64,000 nucleotides of DNA. Origin: Sphingobium sp. 15-1 (GTDB lineage Bacteria > Pseudomonadota > Alphaproteobacteria > Sphingomonadales > Sphingomonadaceae). The stretch covers positions 1-64,000 of the forward strand of contig NZ_JABXJG010000002.1 of the NCBI RefSeq assembly GCF_013375535.1, written 5' to 3'. This document shows positions 35,239-45,175 of the stretch, one piece after another; position 1 is the stretch's first letter; each line of letters starts with the position of its first letter. The notes beneath the pieces were generated by a model. It was not told the origin of the DNA, did not search any database, and saw nothing but the letters and a program-made list of their open reading frames with translations. The translations under genes were made by a program, and so were the position numbers.

Positions 35239-35673
35239 ATGAACAAGGATTGGGCGCAATATTGGATCGGCCTGTTCGCCGACGGTACAGACGAGCTGAT
35301 GACGCTCTACAATCCGCAGTTCCAGTTCGAGGATGTCAATTTCGACCTTCGGATCAACAATGATCTCCCGGCGCTGCGCAAATTCTTCGAAGGCTTCATC
35401 ATCGAGGACCCGACCCAGAGCTATAACAGGTTCGACGTGTTCGACTATGTCGGCGACAACCGGCTGGGGTCCTTCCAATGGACCTGGGAAACCAAGCATG
35501 CCGGCGATTTCCTGGGCGTGCCCGCCAAGGGCAAGATCACCAAGACCCGCGGCGTCACGGTCATGGGCTGGGACGAGAATGGCAAGATCGTGCTGGAGCG
35601 CAGCATCTGGGATGCGGTTCCGGTCTTCCAGCAACTGGGCGTCATCCCGGCGTTCGACACGGCTCAGGCTTGA
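35239..35673 (+). CDS. SnoaL/NTF2-like protein (paralogue B)
   Basis: A 144-residue NTF2-fold protein clearly related to the one at 32131-32562: LGSFQWTWETKHAGDFLGVP and GKIVLERSIWD match it closely. It opens the long plus-strand operon and precedes the P450 by 7 nt. AGGAGAGAG lies just upstream of the ATG at 35239; the longer frame from 35065 is not supported. The reaction is unknown. The presence of two divergent copies around one TonB receptor suggests that both act on one family of substrates. Confidence 0.85.
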   Translation: MNKDWAQYWIGLFADGTDELMTLYNPQFQFEDVNFDLRINNDLPALRKFFEGFIIEDPTQSYNRFDVFDYVGDNRLGSFQWTWETKHAGDFLGVPAKGKITKTRGVTVMGWDENGKIVLERSIWDAVPVFQQLGVIPAFDTAQA

Positions 35674-35680
35674 AAGCGCA

Positions 35681-36877
35681 ATGACCTATAATCCCCTGGA
35701 CCCGGCGGTCACCGCCAATCCCTATCCGCATTATGCCCAGCTGCGGGCCGAAGAGCCGGTCAAATGGCTGGACATGATGCAGGGCTTCGCCATTTCCCGC
35801 TGGGACGATGTCGAGGAAGTGCTGAGCGACGGCAAGACTTTCTCCTCCGCGCAATTCTGGCCGGCGTTGCTCGGCGAATATGATCCGGTGCCCGAAGTGC
35901 AGCCGATGATCTCGCTCGACCCGCCGGGCCATGTCCGCATCCGCAAGCTCGCCAACAAGGCGTTCGTGCCGAGCCGGGTGGGCGCTTTGCAGGATCGTAT
36001 TCGCAGCGTGACGCACGAGTTGATCGACGACATCTTTGCCAAACATGGCAGCGAAGGCGAGTTCGATTTCGTCTGGGAGTTTTCCGGGCTGTTCCCGGTC
36101 AGCGTGATTGCCGAAGTGCTGGGCGTGGACATTGCCCGCCGGGTGGATTTCAAGACGTGGGTCGATGATCTGCTCGCGGCGGGCAACCGCGCGGCCTATG
36201 GCCCCGAACGCCTTGCCGAGATCGAGCGCAGTTCGAAGGCGATCCGCGCCTATTTCGAGCAGGTCTATGACGAACGGTCGGCCAATCCCGGCGACGACCT
36301 GATCAGCGGCTTCATCCAGGCGGAGGTCAATGGCGAGCGCCTGACCCGCAGCGAAGTGCTGAACATGGCGATATTGCTGCTGATCGGCGGGGTCGAAACG
36401 ACCACCAACCTGCTGGGCATCACCTTCGCGCATCTGAAGACCCATCCCGATATCGCCGCCGCCATCTGGGCCGATTCCGAGAAGATTCCGGTTCTGCTGG
36501 AGGAAATGCTGCGCTTCGACGGGCCGGTGCAGATGCTGTTCCGGCACACGACCTGCGACACCGAGCTGGCGGGGGTCGCCATCCCCAAGGGGTCGCTGGT
36601 GCTACCGCTGCTGGGTTCGGCCAATCATGACGAGCGCAAGTTCGACCGATCCGAGGAATTGGTGCTGGACCGCAACCCCAAGGAGATCATGTCCTTCGGG
36701 CAGGGGCCGCATTTCTGCCTTGGCTCCTATCTGTCGCGCATGGAGGCGAAGAGCGCGCTGGAGATATTGACTGCGCGCTTTGAAAGTATCGAGGCGATCG
36801 GCGACACGGTCAAATGGTCCGATTCCTATTTCGCGCGCGGCCCCAAGACGCTGCCGGTCAGGTTCAAGGCCCGATGA
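35681..36877 (+). CDS. Cytochrome P450 (third, separate family)
   Basis: A 398-residue P450 with I-helix GGVETT at 236-241, ExxR in EMLR at 275-278, and the heme loop FGQGPHFCLG with Cys346. It is different from the other two P450s: the loop is FGQG, and NPYPHYAQLR at the N-terminus and the PGHVRIRKLANKAF segment are of the CYP107/CYP125-like style. It overlaps the FAD-linked oxidase gene (ATGA). A Rieske-type ferredoxin gene lies two genes on and may be a partner; no [3Fe-4S] ferredoxin is encoded in this operon. Confidence 0.93.
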   Translation: MTYNPLDPAVTANPYPHYAQLRAEEPVKWLDMMQGFAISRWDDVEEVLSDGKTFSSAQFWPALLGEYDPVPEVQPMISLDPPGHVRIRKLANKAFVPSRVGALQDRIRSVTHELIDDIFAKHGSEGEFDFVWEFSGLFPVSVIAEVLGVDIARRVDFKTWVDDLLAAGNRAAYGPERLAEIERSSKAIRAYFEQVYDERSANPGDDLISGFIQAEVNGERLTRSEVLNMAILLLIGGVETTTNLLGITFAHLKTHPDIAAAIWADSEKIPVLLEEMLRFDGPVQMLFRHTTCDTELAGVAIPKGSLVLPLLGSANHDERKFDRSEELVLDRNPKEIMSFGQGPHFCLGSYLSRMEAKSALEILTARFESIEAIGDTVKWSDSYFARGPKTLPVRFKAR

Positions 36878-38289
36878 GCGGCGATCCTTCGGCTGCCGGT
36901 GCGCCCTTGACCCCATTGATCGACCAGTTCCGCGCCATTTTAGGCGAGGGCGGCGTGCTGACTGGCGAGGACGTTTCCGGCCGCCATCCCGGCTATTTCA
37001 TGGCGCGGATCGAGGCGGACGTGCTGTTGCGTCCCGAAACCACCGAGCAGGTGTCGCAGGTCATGGCATTGTGCCATGCGGCCGGTCAGCCGGTGGTGAT
37101 CCAGGGCGGCATGTCCGGCTGGGTCCGCGCGACCCAGACGCGGCCGGGCGAGGTCATATTGTCGCTAGAACGGATGAACCGGATCGAGAGCGTCGATCCC
37201 GCCAACCGCACCGCCATCGTCCAGGCGGGCGTGATCCTGGAGCAGTTTCAGGATCATCTGGAAGCCCATGGCCTCAGCTTTCCGCTGGACCTGGGCGGAC
37301 GGGGATCGTGCCAGCTCGGCGGCAATGCGGCGACCAATGCGGGCGGGATGCGCGTCATCCGCTACGGTATGATGCGAGAGCAGGTTCTTGGCATGGAAGT
37401 GGTGCTGGCCGATGGCCGGGTGCTGTGTTCCATGAACCAGATGATCAAGAATAATACAGGCTATGACCTGAAGCAGCTGTTCATCGGCAGCGAGGGGACG
37501 CTGGGCGTCATCACCCGCCTGGTCCTGCGCCTGCGGGAGCGGCCGGTCAGCAGCAATACCGCTTTGGTCTGCGCCGACAGTTTCGATCGCATCGCCAAAT
37601 TGCTGCGCCATGTCGACGGCGCGCTCGGTGGCCTGCTGAGTGCGTTCGAGCTGGTCGACAACAGTTTCTACCGCGTCAACACCGGGGAGGGGCGCCACGC
37701 CGCGCCGCTCGGGTCTGACAAGCCCTATTATGCGATGATCGAGGCGCTGGGTTCCGACCATGAGCGCGACCGCGACCTGTTCGAGGCGGTGCTGGCAGAC
37801 GCTGCGGAAAAAGGGCTGTTCGACGACGCCATCGTCGCACGGTCGGAAAAGGATCGCGCTGCGATCTGGGGCATAAGGGAGGATCTGGAACATATCGTCC
37901 ATGACTTCCAGCCTTTCTACGCCTTCGACGTCAGCCTGCCAGTCGGCGCAATGGAAGCCTATATGGGCGAGGTCAGGCGCCGGTTGAAGGCGATCTGGCC
38001 CGATGGCGGCATCGCATTTCTGGGCCATGTCGGCGACGGCAATCTGCACATCGCCATCGGCGCGGGAACGTCCGAGGACCGGGAGCAGGTGGAAACCTGC
38101 GTCTATGAACCGCTCCGTCCGATCGGGGGGTCGGTGTCCGCCGAACATGGCATCGGTCTGGAAAAGAAGCCCTGGTTGCCGATCACGCGGAACCCGTTGG
38201 AGCGCGGTTTGATGCGCGACATCAAGAAACTGCTGGACCCCAAGGGCATCCTCAATCCGGGCAAGATCTTCGCCGAGGAAAAAGGATGA
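36874..38289 (+). CDS. FAD-linked oxidase (GlcD/D-lactate dehydrogenase type)
   Basis: A 471-residue flavoenzyme with an N-terminal FAD_binding_4 (PCMH) domain (ADVLLRPETTEQVSQVM, LGGNAATNAGGMRVIRYG, FIGSEGTLGVIT) and a C-terminal FAD-oxidase_C domain ending with SAEHGIGLEKK and LDPKGILNPGKIF. Relatives oxidise D-2-hydroxy acids (lactate, glycolate, 2-hydroxyglutarate). It is coupled to the P450 by ATGA. In this operon it may oxidise an alpha-hydroxy acid made from the substrate side chain. Confidence 0.9.
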   Translation: MSGDPSAAGAPLTPLIDQFRAILGEGGVLTGEDVSGRHPGYFMARIEADVLLRPETTEQVSQVMALCHAAGQPVVIQGGMSGWVRATQTRPGEVILSLERMNRIESVDPANRTAIVQAGVILEQFQDHLEAHGLSFPLDLGGRGSCQLGGNAATNAGGMRVIRYGMMREQVLGMEVVLADGRVLCSMNQMIKNNTGYDLKQLFIGSEGTLGVITRLVLRLRERPVSSNTALVCADSFDRIAKLLRHVDGALGGLLSAFELVDNSFYRVNTGEGRHAAPLGSDKPYYAMIEALGSDHERDRDLFEAVLADAAEKGLFDDAIVARSEKDRAAIWGIREDLEHIVHDFQPFYAFDVSLPVGAMEAYMGEVRRRLKAIWPDGGIAFLGHVGDGNLHIAIGAGTSEDREQVETCVYEPLRPIGGSVSAEHGIGLEKKPWLPITRNPLERGLMRDIKKLLDPKGILNPGKIFAEEKG

Positions 38290-38440
38290 GCGCGGCCGTC
38301 CATGTCGGTCGGGAAGAGCCGAACGTCACCGGCTGTCACCTTTTGCCCGGATATGGCGTCGCTCGCCCTGCTGTGTTGGGGCAGGATGCGCTAGGACAGG
38401 ATGCACAGACCCCGATGTATGACGGGGCAAGGGAGCGGAT

Positions 38441-38746
38441 ATGATGAAAGTGGGTGAAATGTCGGAGCTGACGGCAGACAAGCCGCTCCGCGCGTCGCTG
38501 GGATCGGAAAAGATCCTGATCTTTTTGGTGAAGGGTACGCCCGTCGCCACCCAGGCGCGCTGCCCGCACGCGCAGGGGCCGCTGCATCAGGGCGAATTGT
38601 GCGGCACGGTGCTGACCTGTCCCTGGCACGGCTGGAGCTTCGACCTGGTCACGGGCGAATGTGAGGAAGATCCCGACCTTCTGATCAAGCGGTACGACGT
38701 GACGATGGAGGGTAACGACATCCTCGTTTCCCAGGTTTCGGCATGA
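38441..38746 (+). CDS. Rieske [2Fe-2S] ferredoxin
   Basis: A 101-residue Rieske-type ferredoxin with the cluster ligands Cys41/His43 (CPHAQGPL) and Cys60/His63 (CPWHGWSF). It resembles BphA3/NirD-type small electron carriers. It has a ribosome site GGGAG and follows a 151-bp spacer, so it may have its own promoter. It lies next to a GST gene. It could supply electrons to a ring-hydroxylating oxygenase encoded elsewhere or, less usually, to the P450. Confidence 0.88.
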   Translation: MMKVGEMSELTADKPLRASLGSEKILIFLVKGTPVATQARCPHAQGPLHQGELCGTVLTCPWHGWSFDLVTGECEEDPDLLIKRYDVTMEGNDILVSQVSA

Positions 38747-38747
38747 C

Positions 38748-39473
38748 ATGACCGATCCGTCGTTCGATCCTGCGCCCGGAACCCTGGCCCTGCACGGCTA
38801 TCCGGTCAGCAATTATTTCAACGCGGCGCGGGCGGCGCTGATCGAAAAGGGCGCGGCCTTCACGGTCGTCCCGACCCGCGCGGCCCAGGATGACGCGTTT
38901 CTGGCGCAGAGCGCGATGGGCAAGATTCCCTATCTGCGGACGGACGAGGGCTGCATCGCCGAAACCGTCGCGATCCTTGAATATATCGAGGAGGCCGTTC
39001 CCGGCGTTCCGCTCTATCCGTCCGATGCCTTTGAGCGCGCCCGCGCGCGGCAGGTCATCAATATCGTCCAGCTCTATGTCGAAGCGCCGTTGCGCTCGCT
39101 CTTTCCCGGCGTCTTCATGGGGGGTGTCAATGCGCCGGAGACGATCGCCGCCGTCCAGCCGGTCGTCGAGCGCGCGATGCGCGCGCTGGCGCATCTGGTG
39201 CGGCCGAACCCCTTCCTGCTGGGGGTCGGGCTGACCCATGCGGACCTGTTCGCCTTCTATACCTTCGACGTGGGCGAACGCGTCATGCAGTTCAGCTACG
39301 GCGCCTCGCTGCTCGATTCCATTGCGGGCCTGCGCGACTGGTACGCCATGATGGTGACGCGCCCGTCCAGCCGCACCGTCCTTGCCGATTTTACCCCCGC
39401 CTTTGCTGCCTACCTCCGCGACAAGGCGGCTGCCTGGCACGAGCCGGAGCCGAAAGACAATGCCCATGCGTGA
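38748..39473 (+). CDS. Glutathione S-transferase-family protein
   Basis: A 241-residue GST-fold protein with an N-terminal thioredoxin-like half (LHGYPVSNYFNAARAALIEKG, GKIPYLRTDEG, ETVAILEYIEE) and an all-helical C-terminal half. The likely glutathione-interacting residues are in SNYF. It overlaps the next gene by 14 nt. GSTs in sphingomonad catabolic operons often cleave ethers, dehalogenate or isomerise ring-cleavage products. Confidence 0.87.
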   Translation: MTDPSFDPAPGTLALHGYPVSNYFNAARAALIEKGAAFTVVPTRAAQDDAFLAQSAMGKIPYLRTDEGCIAETVAILEYIEEAVPGVPLYPSDAFERARARQVINIVQLYVEAPLRSLFPGVFMGGVNAPETIAAVQPVVERAMRALAHLVRPNPFLLGVGLTHADLFAFYTFDVGERVMQFSYGASLLDSIAGLRDWYAMMVTRPSSRTVLADFTPAFAAYLRDKAAAWHEPEPKDNAHA

Positions 39474-42400
39474 TGTGAAACTCGACGACAAATATACGGT
39501 CGATGACGGCCGGGTGATCATGAGCGGTACCCATGCGCTGATCCGCGTGCCGCTACTGCAAAGGGAGATCGACCAGCGCAACGGCCTTAACACCGGCGGC
39601 TTTATCTCGGGCTATCGCGGGTCGCCGCTTGGGTCCTACGACATGGAATTGTGGCGGGCCAAGAAGCTGCTCGAAAGCCATGATATCCTGTTCCAGCCCG
39701 GCGTGAACGAGGATCTGGCGGCGACGGCGGTGTGGGGCACGCAGATGCTGGCGACCACGCCGGGCGCGAACAAAGACGGCGTCTTCGCCATCTGGTATGG
39801 CAAGGGACCGGGCGTCGACCGTTCGGGCGATCCGTTCAAGCATGGCAATTTCGCGGGAACCCACCCCAACGGCGGCGTGCTGATCGTCGCGGGCGATGAT
39901 CATTCGGGCAAGTCCTCCACCGTGTCGCATCAGAGCGAGATGGCGCTGATGCACGCGGGCATGCCGATCCTGGCGCCGTCCAATGTGCAGGACGTCATCG
40001 ACCTGGGCCTGCTGGGCATCGCCATGTCGCGTTATACCGGCCTCTACACCGGCTTCAAGCTGACGAACGAGACGCTGGAGCAGACCATGACGGTCGATGT
40101 TCGCGTCGGCGACAACGGCCCGGTCACGCCGGATCGCGGACCGGCCCCGGCCAATGGCTTCCACAATTACCCCACCCATCTCGACCGCATCGCGTCGGAG
40201 ACGGTGGTCAAGCGCTATCGCTGGCCGCTGATCGAGAAGTTCGTGCGCGCCAACCGTATCGACCGTCTGCTGGTCGACGCGCCCGTCCGCAAGCTGGGCA
40301 TCGTGTCGACCGGCAAGGCGGTGCAGGACGTGCGCCAGGCGCTCAAGCTGCTCGGGCTGGATGACGCCGACGCGGCGGCCCATGGCATCAGCGTCTACAA
40401 GCTGGGCTGCATGTATCCGGTCGAGCGGCAGGGCCTGGCCGAATTTGCCAAGGGTCAGTCCGAACTCCTCTTTATCGAGGAAAAGGATCCGCTGACCGAG
40501 AATCAGGCCAAGGCAATCCTCTACGGCGGCCCCGACATGCCGCGCATCGTCGGCAAGCTGGACGAGGACGGTGTCTTCATGATCCCGTCCGACGAGCAGC
40601 TGGAACCCGTGCAACTCGCGCTCGTCATCGCCGAACGGCTGCGGCGGCTGGGCGTCGGGGACGCGGCGCTGGCGGAGCGGGCGCAGCGGCTGTCGCGCCA
40701 GATGGCGACGGTGGCGGCATTGAAGCCCGCCGATGCGGCGCGATCGCCCTATTTCTGCTCGGGCTGCCCGCACAATACCGGCACCCGCTTTCCCGAAGGA
40801 TCGATCGCGGCGGGCGGCATCGGCTGCCACGCCATGGCGATGTATTCGGGGCCGGAGATGATGCCCAACGCCCAGATGGGCGGCGAGGGCGCGCATTGGT
40901 ACAGCCTCGCCTACTTCAGCGACATGAACCATATTTTTCAGAATATGGGCGACGGCACCTATTATCATAGCGGCCTGCTCGCGGTGCGGGGCGCGGTGGC
41001 GGCCAAGGTCAACATGACCTTTAAGATCCTGTTCAACGATGCCGTCGCCATGACCGGCGGCCAGCCGGTCGACGGCCCGCTGACGCCGGGCGACATCACG
41101 CGGCAGGTGCTGGCCGAAGGCGCGGGGCGCTGCGTCGTCGTGACCGACCGGCCCGACCTTTACGGCGCGCATAGTGGGCTGGGCGAGGGGGTGACGGTCC
41201 ACCATCGCGACACTTATGATGCGGTCCAAAAGCAATTGCGCGACGTTCCGGGCGTCACCGTCATCGTCTATGAACAGACCTGCGCGGCAGAAAAGCGCCG
41301 CCGCCGCAAGCGCGGCAAATTCCCCGATCCGGCCAAGCGGATGTTCATCAACGCGGCGGTGTGCGAAGGGTGCGGCGACTGTTCGGTCCAGTCCAATTGC
41401 GTCAGCGTCTGGCCCAAGGAAACCGAACTGGGCCGCAAGCGCCAGATCGATCAGTCCAACTGCAACAAGGACTATAGCTGCGTGAAGGGCTTCTGCCCGA
41501 GCTTCGTCACCGTACTCGACGCCGAACCGCGCAAGCCGAAGAAGGCGCAACTGGACGGCGAGGCCGACATGGCGCTGCCTGATCCGACCATCGTGCCGCT
41601 GCATGACGGCGCCTATAATATCATGATCTCCGGTATCGGCGGTACCGGCGTCGTCACCATCGGCGCGCTGCTCGCCATGGCCGCGCATCTGGAGGGCAAG
41701 TCGACATCGGTGTTCGACATGACCGGCCTCAGCCAGAAAAATGGCGCGGTGTTCAGCCATTTGCGCATCGCGGCAGATAATGACGATCTGGGCGCGCAGA
41801 AGCTGGGCATTGGAGAGGCGGACCTGGCGCTGGCGTTCGACGCGGTCGCAGGCCTTGCCAAGGAGCCGGCGATGACGCTGTCGGCCGAGCGGACGAAGAC
41901 GGTCGTCAACGCCCGCATCACGCCGACACCGGCCTTCCAGCGCAATCCCGACCTGACGCTGGATCAGGGTCTGCTCGTCCATCGGCTCAAGGCGCTGTCG
42001 GTCGATCTCCATGGGGTCGATGCCACTGGCCTTGGTCTCGCCTTGCTGGGGGACACGATCGCGGCCAACCTGTTCATGCTGGGCTATGCCTGCCAGCTTG
42101 GTCTGCTGCCGGTCTCTCCGCAAGCCATCGAGCGCGCGGTGGAGATTAACGGCGTTGCCATCCCCTTCAACAAGGCCGCCTTCGCGCTTGGGCGCTTGCA
42201 GGCGGTCGACCCCGCCCGCATCGAAAAGGCGGTGGTGGCCCATGTGCAGGAATTGGATTTCACGCCGCTCACCAGCCTTGAGGACATTGTTGCGCATCGC
42301 ACGCAACTGCTGACCGATTATCAGAATGCGGCCTGGGCGCAGCGCTATCGGGATCTGGTCGATATCGTGGTGAAGGCGGAATCGATCGCCACGCCCGGCA

Positions 42401-42951
42401 AGGACGGCCTGTCCGTCATGGTCGCGCGTAACTTCGCCAAGCTCATGGCCTATAAGGACGAATATGAGGTCGCCCGGCTGCACGCCGACCCGGCGTTCAA
42501 GCAGCAGTTGAAGGATGCGTTCGAGGATGGCGCGAAGCTGCGCTACAATCTCGCCCCGCCGCTCTTTTCGAAGCGCGATGCGGATGGGCATCTGATCAAG
42601 CGCGAGTTCGGGCCGTGGATGGACAAGGCGTTCGCTTTCCTCGCCCGCTTCAAGGGGCTGCGCGGCACCGCCTTCGACATTTTCGGCTATACGCAGGAGC
42701 GCAAGATGGAGCGCGGCCTGATCGACCATTATGAAGCGCAGATGCAGATGGTCGCGGCTAGGTTGACGCCTGCCAATCATGCCGCGGCGGTCGAGCTGGC
42801 CTCGCTGCCGGCGCAGATCCGTGGCTACGGCCATGTGAAGGAGGCCAATGTCGAAAAGGTCCGGGTACTCGAACCGATGGTCGTCAAGAAATTCGAGGAT
42901 GCCGTCATCCTCGCCGCCGGCGCGCCCGCGCCGCTGCTCCAGAACGCCTGA
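39460..42951 (+). CDS. Indolepyruvate ferredoxin oxidoreductase-type enzyme (fused)
   Basis: This is the giant gene of the operon, 1163 residues. It oxidatively decarboxylates a 2-oxo acid to an acyl-CoA, reducing ferredoxin, by homology to IorAB fusions. Visible parts are an N-terminal pyruvate:ferredoxin-type domain (SGYRGSPLGSYDME), a TPP-binding part near residue 430 (FCSGCPHNTG), a cysteine-rich cluster region near 633 (CEGCGDCS with more Cys to about 680), and the gamma-type domain near 725 (GIGGTGVVTIG). The ATG at 39460 follows GGAG; 39466 is an alternative. Such fusions are typical of alphaproteobacteria, but here the gene sits in a P450 operon. Confidence 0.9.
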   Translation: MPMRDVKLDDKYTVDDGRVIMSGTHALIRVPLLQREIDQRNGLNTGGFISGYRGSPLGSYDMELWRAKKLLESHDILFQPGVNEDLAATAVWGTQMLATTPGANKDGVFAIWYGKGPGVDRSGDPFKHGNFAGTHPNGGVLIVAGDDHSGKSSTVSHQSEMALMHAGMPILAPSNVQDVIDLGLLGIAMSRYTGLYTGFKLTNETLEQTMTVDVRVGDNGPVTPDRGPAPANGFHNYPTHLDRIASETVVKRYRWPLIEKFVRANRIDRLLVDAPVRKLGIVSTGKAVQDVRQALKLLGLDDADAAAHGISVYKLGCMYPVERQGLAEFAKGQSELLFIEEKDPLTENQAKAILYGGPDMPRIVGKLDEDGVFMIPSDEQLEPVQLALVIAERLRRLGVGDAALAERAQRLSRQMATVAALKPADAARSPYFCSGCPHNTGTRFPEGSIAAGGIGCHAMAMYSGPEMMPNAQMGGEGAHWYSLAYFSDMNHIFQNMGDGTYYHSGLLAVRGAVAAKVNMTFKILFNDAVAMTGGQPVDGPLTPGDITRQVLAEGAGRCVVVTDRPDLYGAHSGLGEGVTVHHRDTYDAVQKQLRDVPGVTVIVYEQTCAAEKRRRRKRGKFPDPAKRMFINAAVCEGCGDCSVQSNCVSVWPKETELGRKRQIDQSNCNKDYSCVKGFCPSFVTVLDAEPRKPKKAQLDGEADMALPDPTIVPLHDGAYNIMISGIGGTGVVTIGALLAMAAHLEGKSTSVFDMTGLSQKNGAVFSHLRIAADNDDLGAQKLGIGEADLALAFDAVAGLAKEPAMTLSAERTKTVVNARITPTPAFQRNPDLTLDQGLLVHRLKALSVDLHGVDATGLGLALLGDTIAANLFMLGYACQLGLLPVSPQAIERAVEINGVAIPFNKAAFALGRLQAVDPARIEKAVVAHVQELDFTPLTSLEDIVAHRTQLLTDYQNAAWAQRYRDLVDIVVKAESIATPGKDGLSVMVARNFAKLMAYKDEYEVARLHADPAFKQQLKDAFEDGAKLRYNLAPPLFSKRDADGHLIKREFGPWMDKAFAFLARFKGLRGTAFDIFGYTQERKMERGLIDHYEAQMQMVAARLTPANHAAAVELASLPAQIRGYGHVKEANVEKVRVLEPMVVKKFEDAVILAAGAPAPLLQNA

Positions 42952-42983
42952 CAGAATAAGCAAGACAGCGGAGAGGTAAGAAC

Positions 42984-44390
42984 ATGGTCAAGATGCTGAT
43001 CGACGGGGCGCTGGTCGATACCGCGCGCCACATGGACGTCATCGATCCGAGCGACGAGAGCGTCGTGGCGCAGGTGCCCGACGCCGGCGTGGCGGAAGTT
43101 GAACAGGCGGTCGCCGCCGCGAAGCGCGCCTATCCCGCCTGGCGCGACGCCACGCCCGAAGCGCGCGGCGCGGTGCTGGCGGCCATGGCAAAGGTGGTCA
43201 CCGACAATGTCGAGGAGCTGGCCGGGCTGCTCATTCAGGAAACCGGCCGCCCGATGGCGCTCGCCCAGTTCGAGATCGCGCATCTCGCCGCGGGCTATCT
43301 GAATTACTATGCTGGCCTGCGGATCGAACCGGAAGTGCTGATCGAGGACGAGACGCGCCGGGTTGAACTGCACCGCAAGCCGCTGGGCGTCGTGGCCGCC
43401 GTGGTGCCATGGAATGCGCCGGTGTTCATCGCCTGCAACAAGATCGCGCCGGCATTGGCGGCGGGCAACAGCATCGTCGTCAAGACGGCACCCTCGACCC
43501 CGCTCACCACGCTGCGGCTGGGTGAATTGTTCAAGGATGTCGTGCCGGCCGGCGTCGTCAACATCCTGTCGGGCGGCAATGAGGCGGGCGCGCATCTGGT
43601 GTCCCATCCCGATGTCGCCAAGGTCACCTTCACCGGATCGACCGGCACCGGCCGCAAGATCATGGAGGCGGCGTCACCGACCCTGAAGCGCCTGACGCTG
43701 GAGTTGGGCGGCAATGACGCGGCGATCGTGCTGCCCGATGCCGATGTGAAGGCGATCGCGCCCGCCATATTCGCCTTTGCCTTTTTCAACAGCGGGCAGG
43801 TCTGCGCGATCATCAAGCGGCTTTATGTGCATGACAGTCTGTACGACGCCATGTGCGCGGAGATCGCGGCCTATGCGGGCGGATCGACGGTCGTCGGCGG
43901 CCGCGACCCCGAAGCGCAATTCGGGCCGGTTCAGAACAAGGCGCAATATGACAAGGTGCTGGACTATCTGGCGGGGGCCAGGGCCAGCGGCACGATCATA
44001 GCCGGGGGTGAATTGCCCGAGGGCCGGGGCTATTTCGTGCCGCTGACGGTCGTGCGCGACGTGGCGGAAGGCGACGCGATCGTCGACGAAGAACCCTTCG
44101 GTCCGATCCTGCCGATCATCCGCTACAGCGACATCGATGATGTCGTCGCCCGCGCCAATGCCTCCTCCTATGCGCTGGGGGGATCGGTCTGGTCGAGCGA
44201 TCCCGAAGCGGCGGCGAAGGTCGCGCTGCGGCTGGAAAGCGGTAGCGTCTGGGTGAACCAGCATTGCGCGCTCGATCCGGCCATCCCCTTCCCGGCGAAC
44301 AAACAGTCGGGCTACGGCGTCGAGGGTGGGCTGGAAGGCCTGTATCCCTACACCGCGCTTCAGACCCTCAACATCGCGAAGCCGGCATGA
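42984..44390 (+). CDS. NAD(P)-dependent aldehyde dehydrogenase
   Basis: A 468-residue ALDH with Asn144 in VPWNAP, FTGSTGTGRK, the general base Glu240 in LTLELGGND and the catalytic Cys274 in GQVCAI. It resembles the acyl- or semialdehyde-oxidising branch. CGGAGAGG precedes the ATG, 32 nt after the giant enzyme. It overlaps the SDR gene (ATGA). It is distinct from the ALDH at 3936. Confidence 0.92.
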   Translation: MVKMLIDGALVDTARHMDVIDPSDESVVAQVPDAGVAEVEQAVAAAKRAYPAWRDATPEARGAVLAAMAKVVTDNVEELAGLLIQETGRPMALAQFEIAHLAAGYLNYYAGLRIEPEVLIEDETRRVELHRKPLGVVAAVVPWNAPVFIACNKIAPALAAGNSIVVKTAPSTPLTTLRLGELFKDVVPAGVVNILSGGNEAGAHLVSHPDVAKVTFTGSTGTGRKIMEAASPTLKRLTLELGGNDAAIVLPDADVKAIAPAIFAFAFFNSGQVCAIIKRLYVHDSLYDAMCAEIAAYAGGSTVVGGRDPEAQFGPVQNKAQYDKVLDYLAGARASGTIIAGGELPEGRGYFVPLTVVRDVAEGDAIVDEEPFGPILPIIRYSDIDDVVARANASSYALGGSVWSSDPEAAAKVALRLESGSVWVNQHCALDPAIPFPANKQSGYGVEGGLEGLYPYTALQTLNIAKPA

Positions 44391-45175
44391 GCATCCTCGA
44401 AACGCTGTTTTCCGTTGCGGGGAAGACCGCCGTCGTCACTGGCGGGGCGAAAGGGGTGGGCGCGATGATCAGCCGCACTCTGGTCGAGGCCGGTGCTCAG
44501 GTGCTGATCGTCGGACGCGAGGCGAAAGCGGGGCAGGCATTTGCGCAAGGTCTGGAAGGAGCAGGTCAGGCGACCTTTCTGGCCCATGATCTGGGCACCG
44601 CAGCCGGGGTGGAGACTGCTGCTGCTGACATTGCCGGGCGTATTTCCACGCTCAACATCCTCGTCAACAATGCGGGGATGTTCAGCGCTGGCGCGATGGA
44701 GGATGCCAGCGCCGATCAATGGGACCGCGAACTGGGACTCAATCTGAGGGCGCCCTTCTTTCTGGGACAGGCGTTGCTGCCGCAGCTCAAGGCGGCGGCG
44801 ATCCCGGGCGATCCGGCGCGCATCATTTCCATCGGCTCGATTGGCGCCCTCTGGGGTCGCAGCAGCAACGGCGCCTATGCCTATGGCGCGAGCAAGGCGG
44901 CGATCCATCAACTGACCCGCATGATGGCGTCGGACCTGACCGCACAGGGGATCACCGTGAACGCCATCGCGCCGGGTTTCTTCCCCAGCGACATGACCGA
45001 CGGCTTCTTCGCGGCGGTGCCGGGGCTGAAGGATCAGGTGGTGGCGGGCATTCCCGCCGGACGGCTGGGCGCGCAGGAGGATATCGGCGGCGCGGTGCTG
45101 TACCTTGCATCACGCGCGGGCGCCTATGTTTCGGGGACCGTGCTGCCGGTGGAGGGCGCGCTGTGGCAAGCATGA
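44387..45175 (+). CDS. SDR-family oxidoreductase
   Basis: A 262-residue short-chain dehydrogenase with TGGAKGVG, NNAG, the catalytic pair in YGASK and a C-terminal GTVLPVEGA. It is translationally coupled at both ends (ATGA upstream with ALDH and downstream with the EthD-like gene). It probably interconverts an alcohol and a ketone in the operon's pathway. Confidence 0.92.
   Translation: MSILETLFSVAGKTAVVTGGAKGVGAMISRTLVEAGAQVLIVGREAKAGQAFAQGLEGAGQATFLAHDLGTAAGVETAAADIAGRISTLNILVNNAGMFSAGAMEDASADQWDRELGLNLRAPFFLGQALLPQLKAAAIPGDPARIISIGSIGALWGRSSNGAYAYGASKAAIHQLTRMMASDLTAQGITVNAIAPGFFPSDMTDGFFAAVPGLKDQVVAGIPAGRLGAQEDIGGAVLYLASRAGAYVSGTVLPVEGALWQA

Noticed and set aside
39553..42963. Open frame of 1136 codons on the minus strand
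   Set aside because: It lies exactly antisense to the indolepyruvate-oxidoreductase-type gene, has no ribosome site, and its composition (rich in Arg, His, Gln, Asp) is the mirror of a GC-rich gene. It has no recognisable domain.
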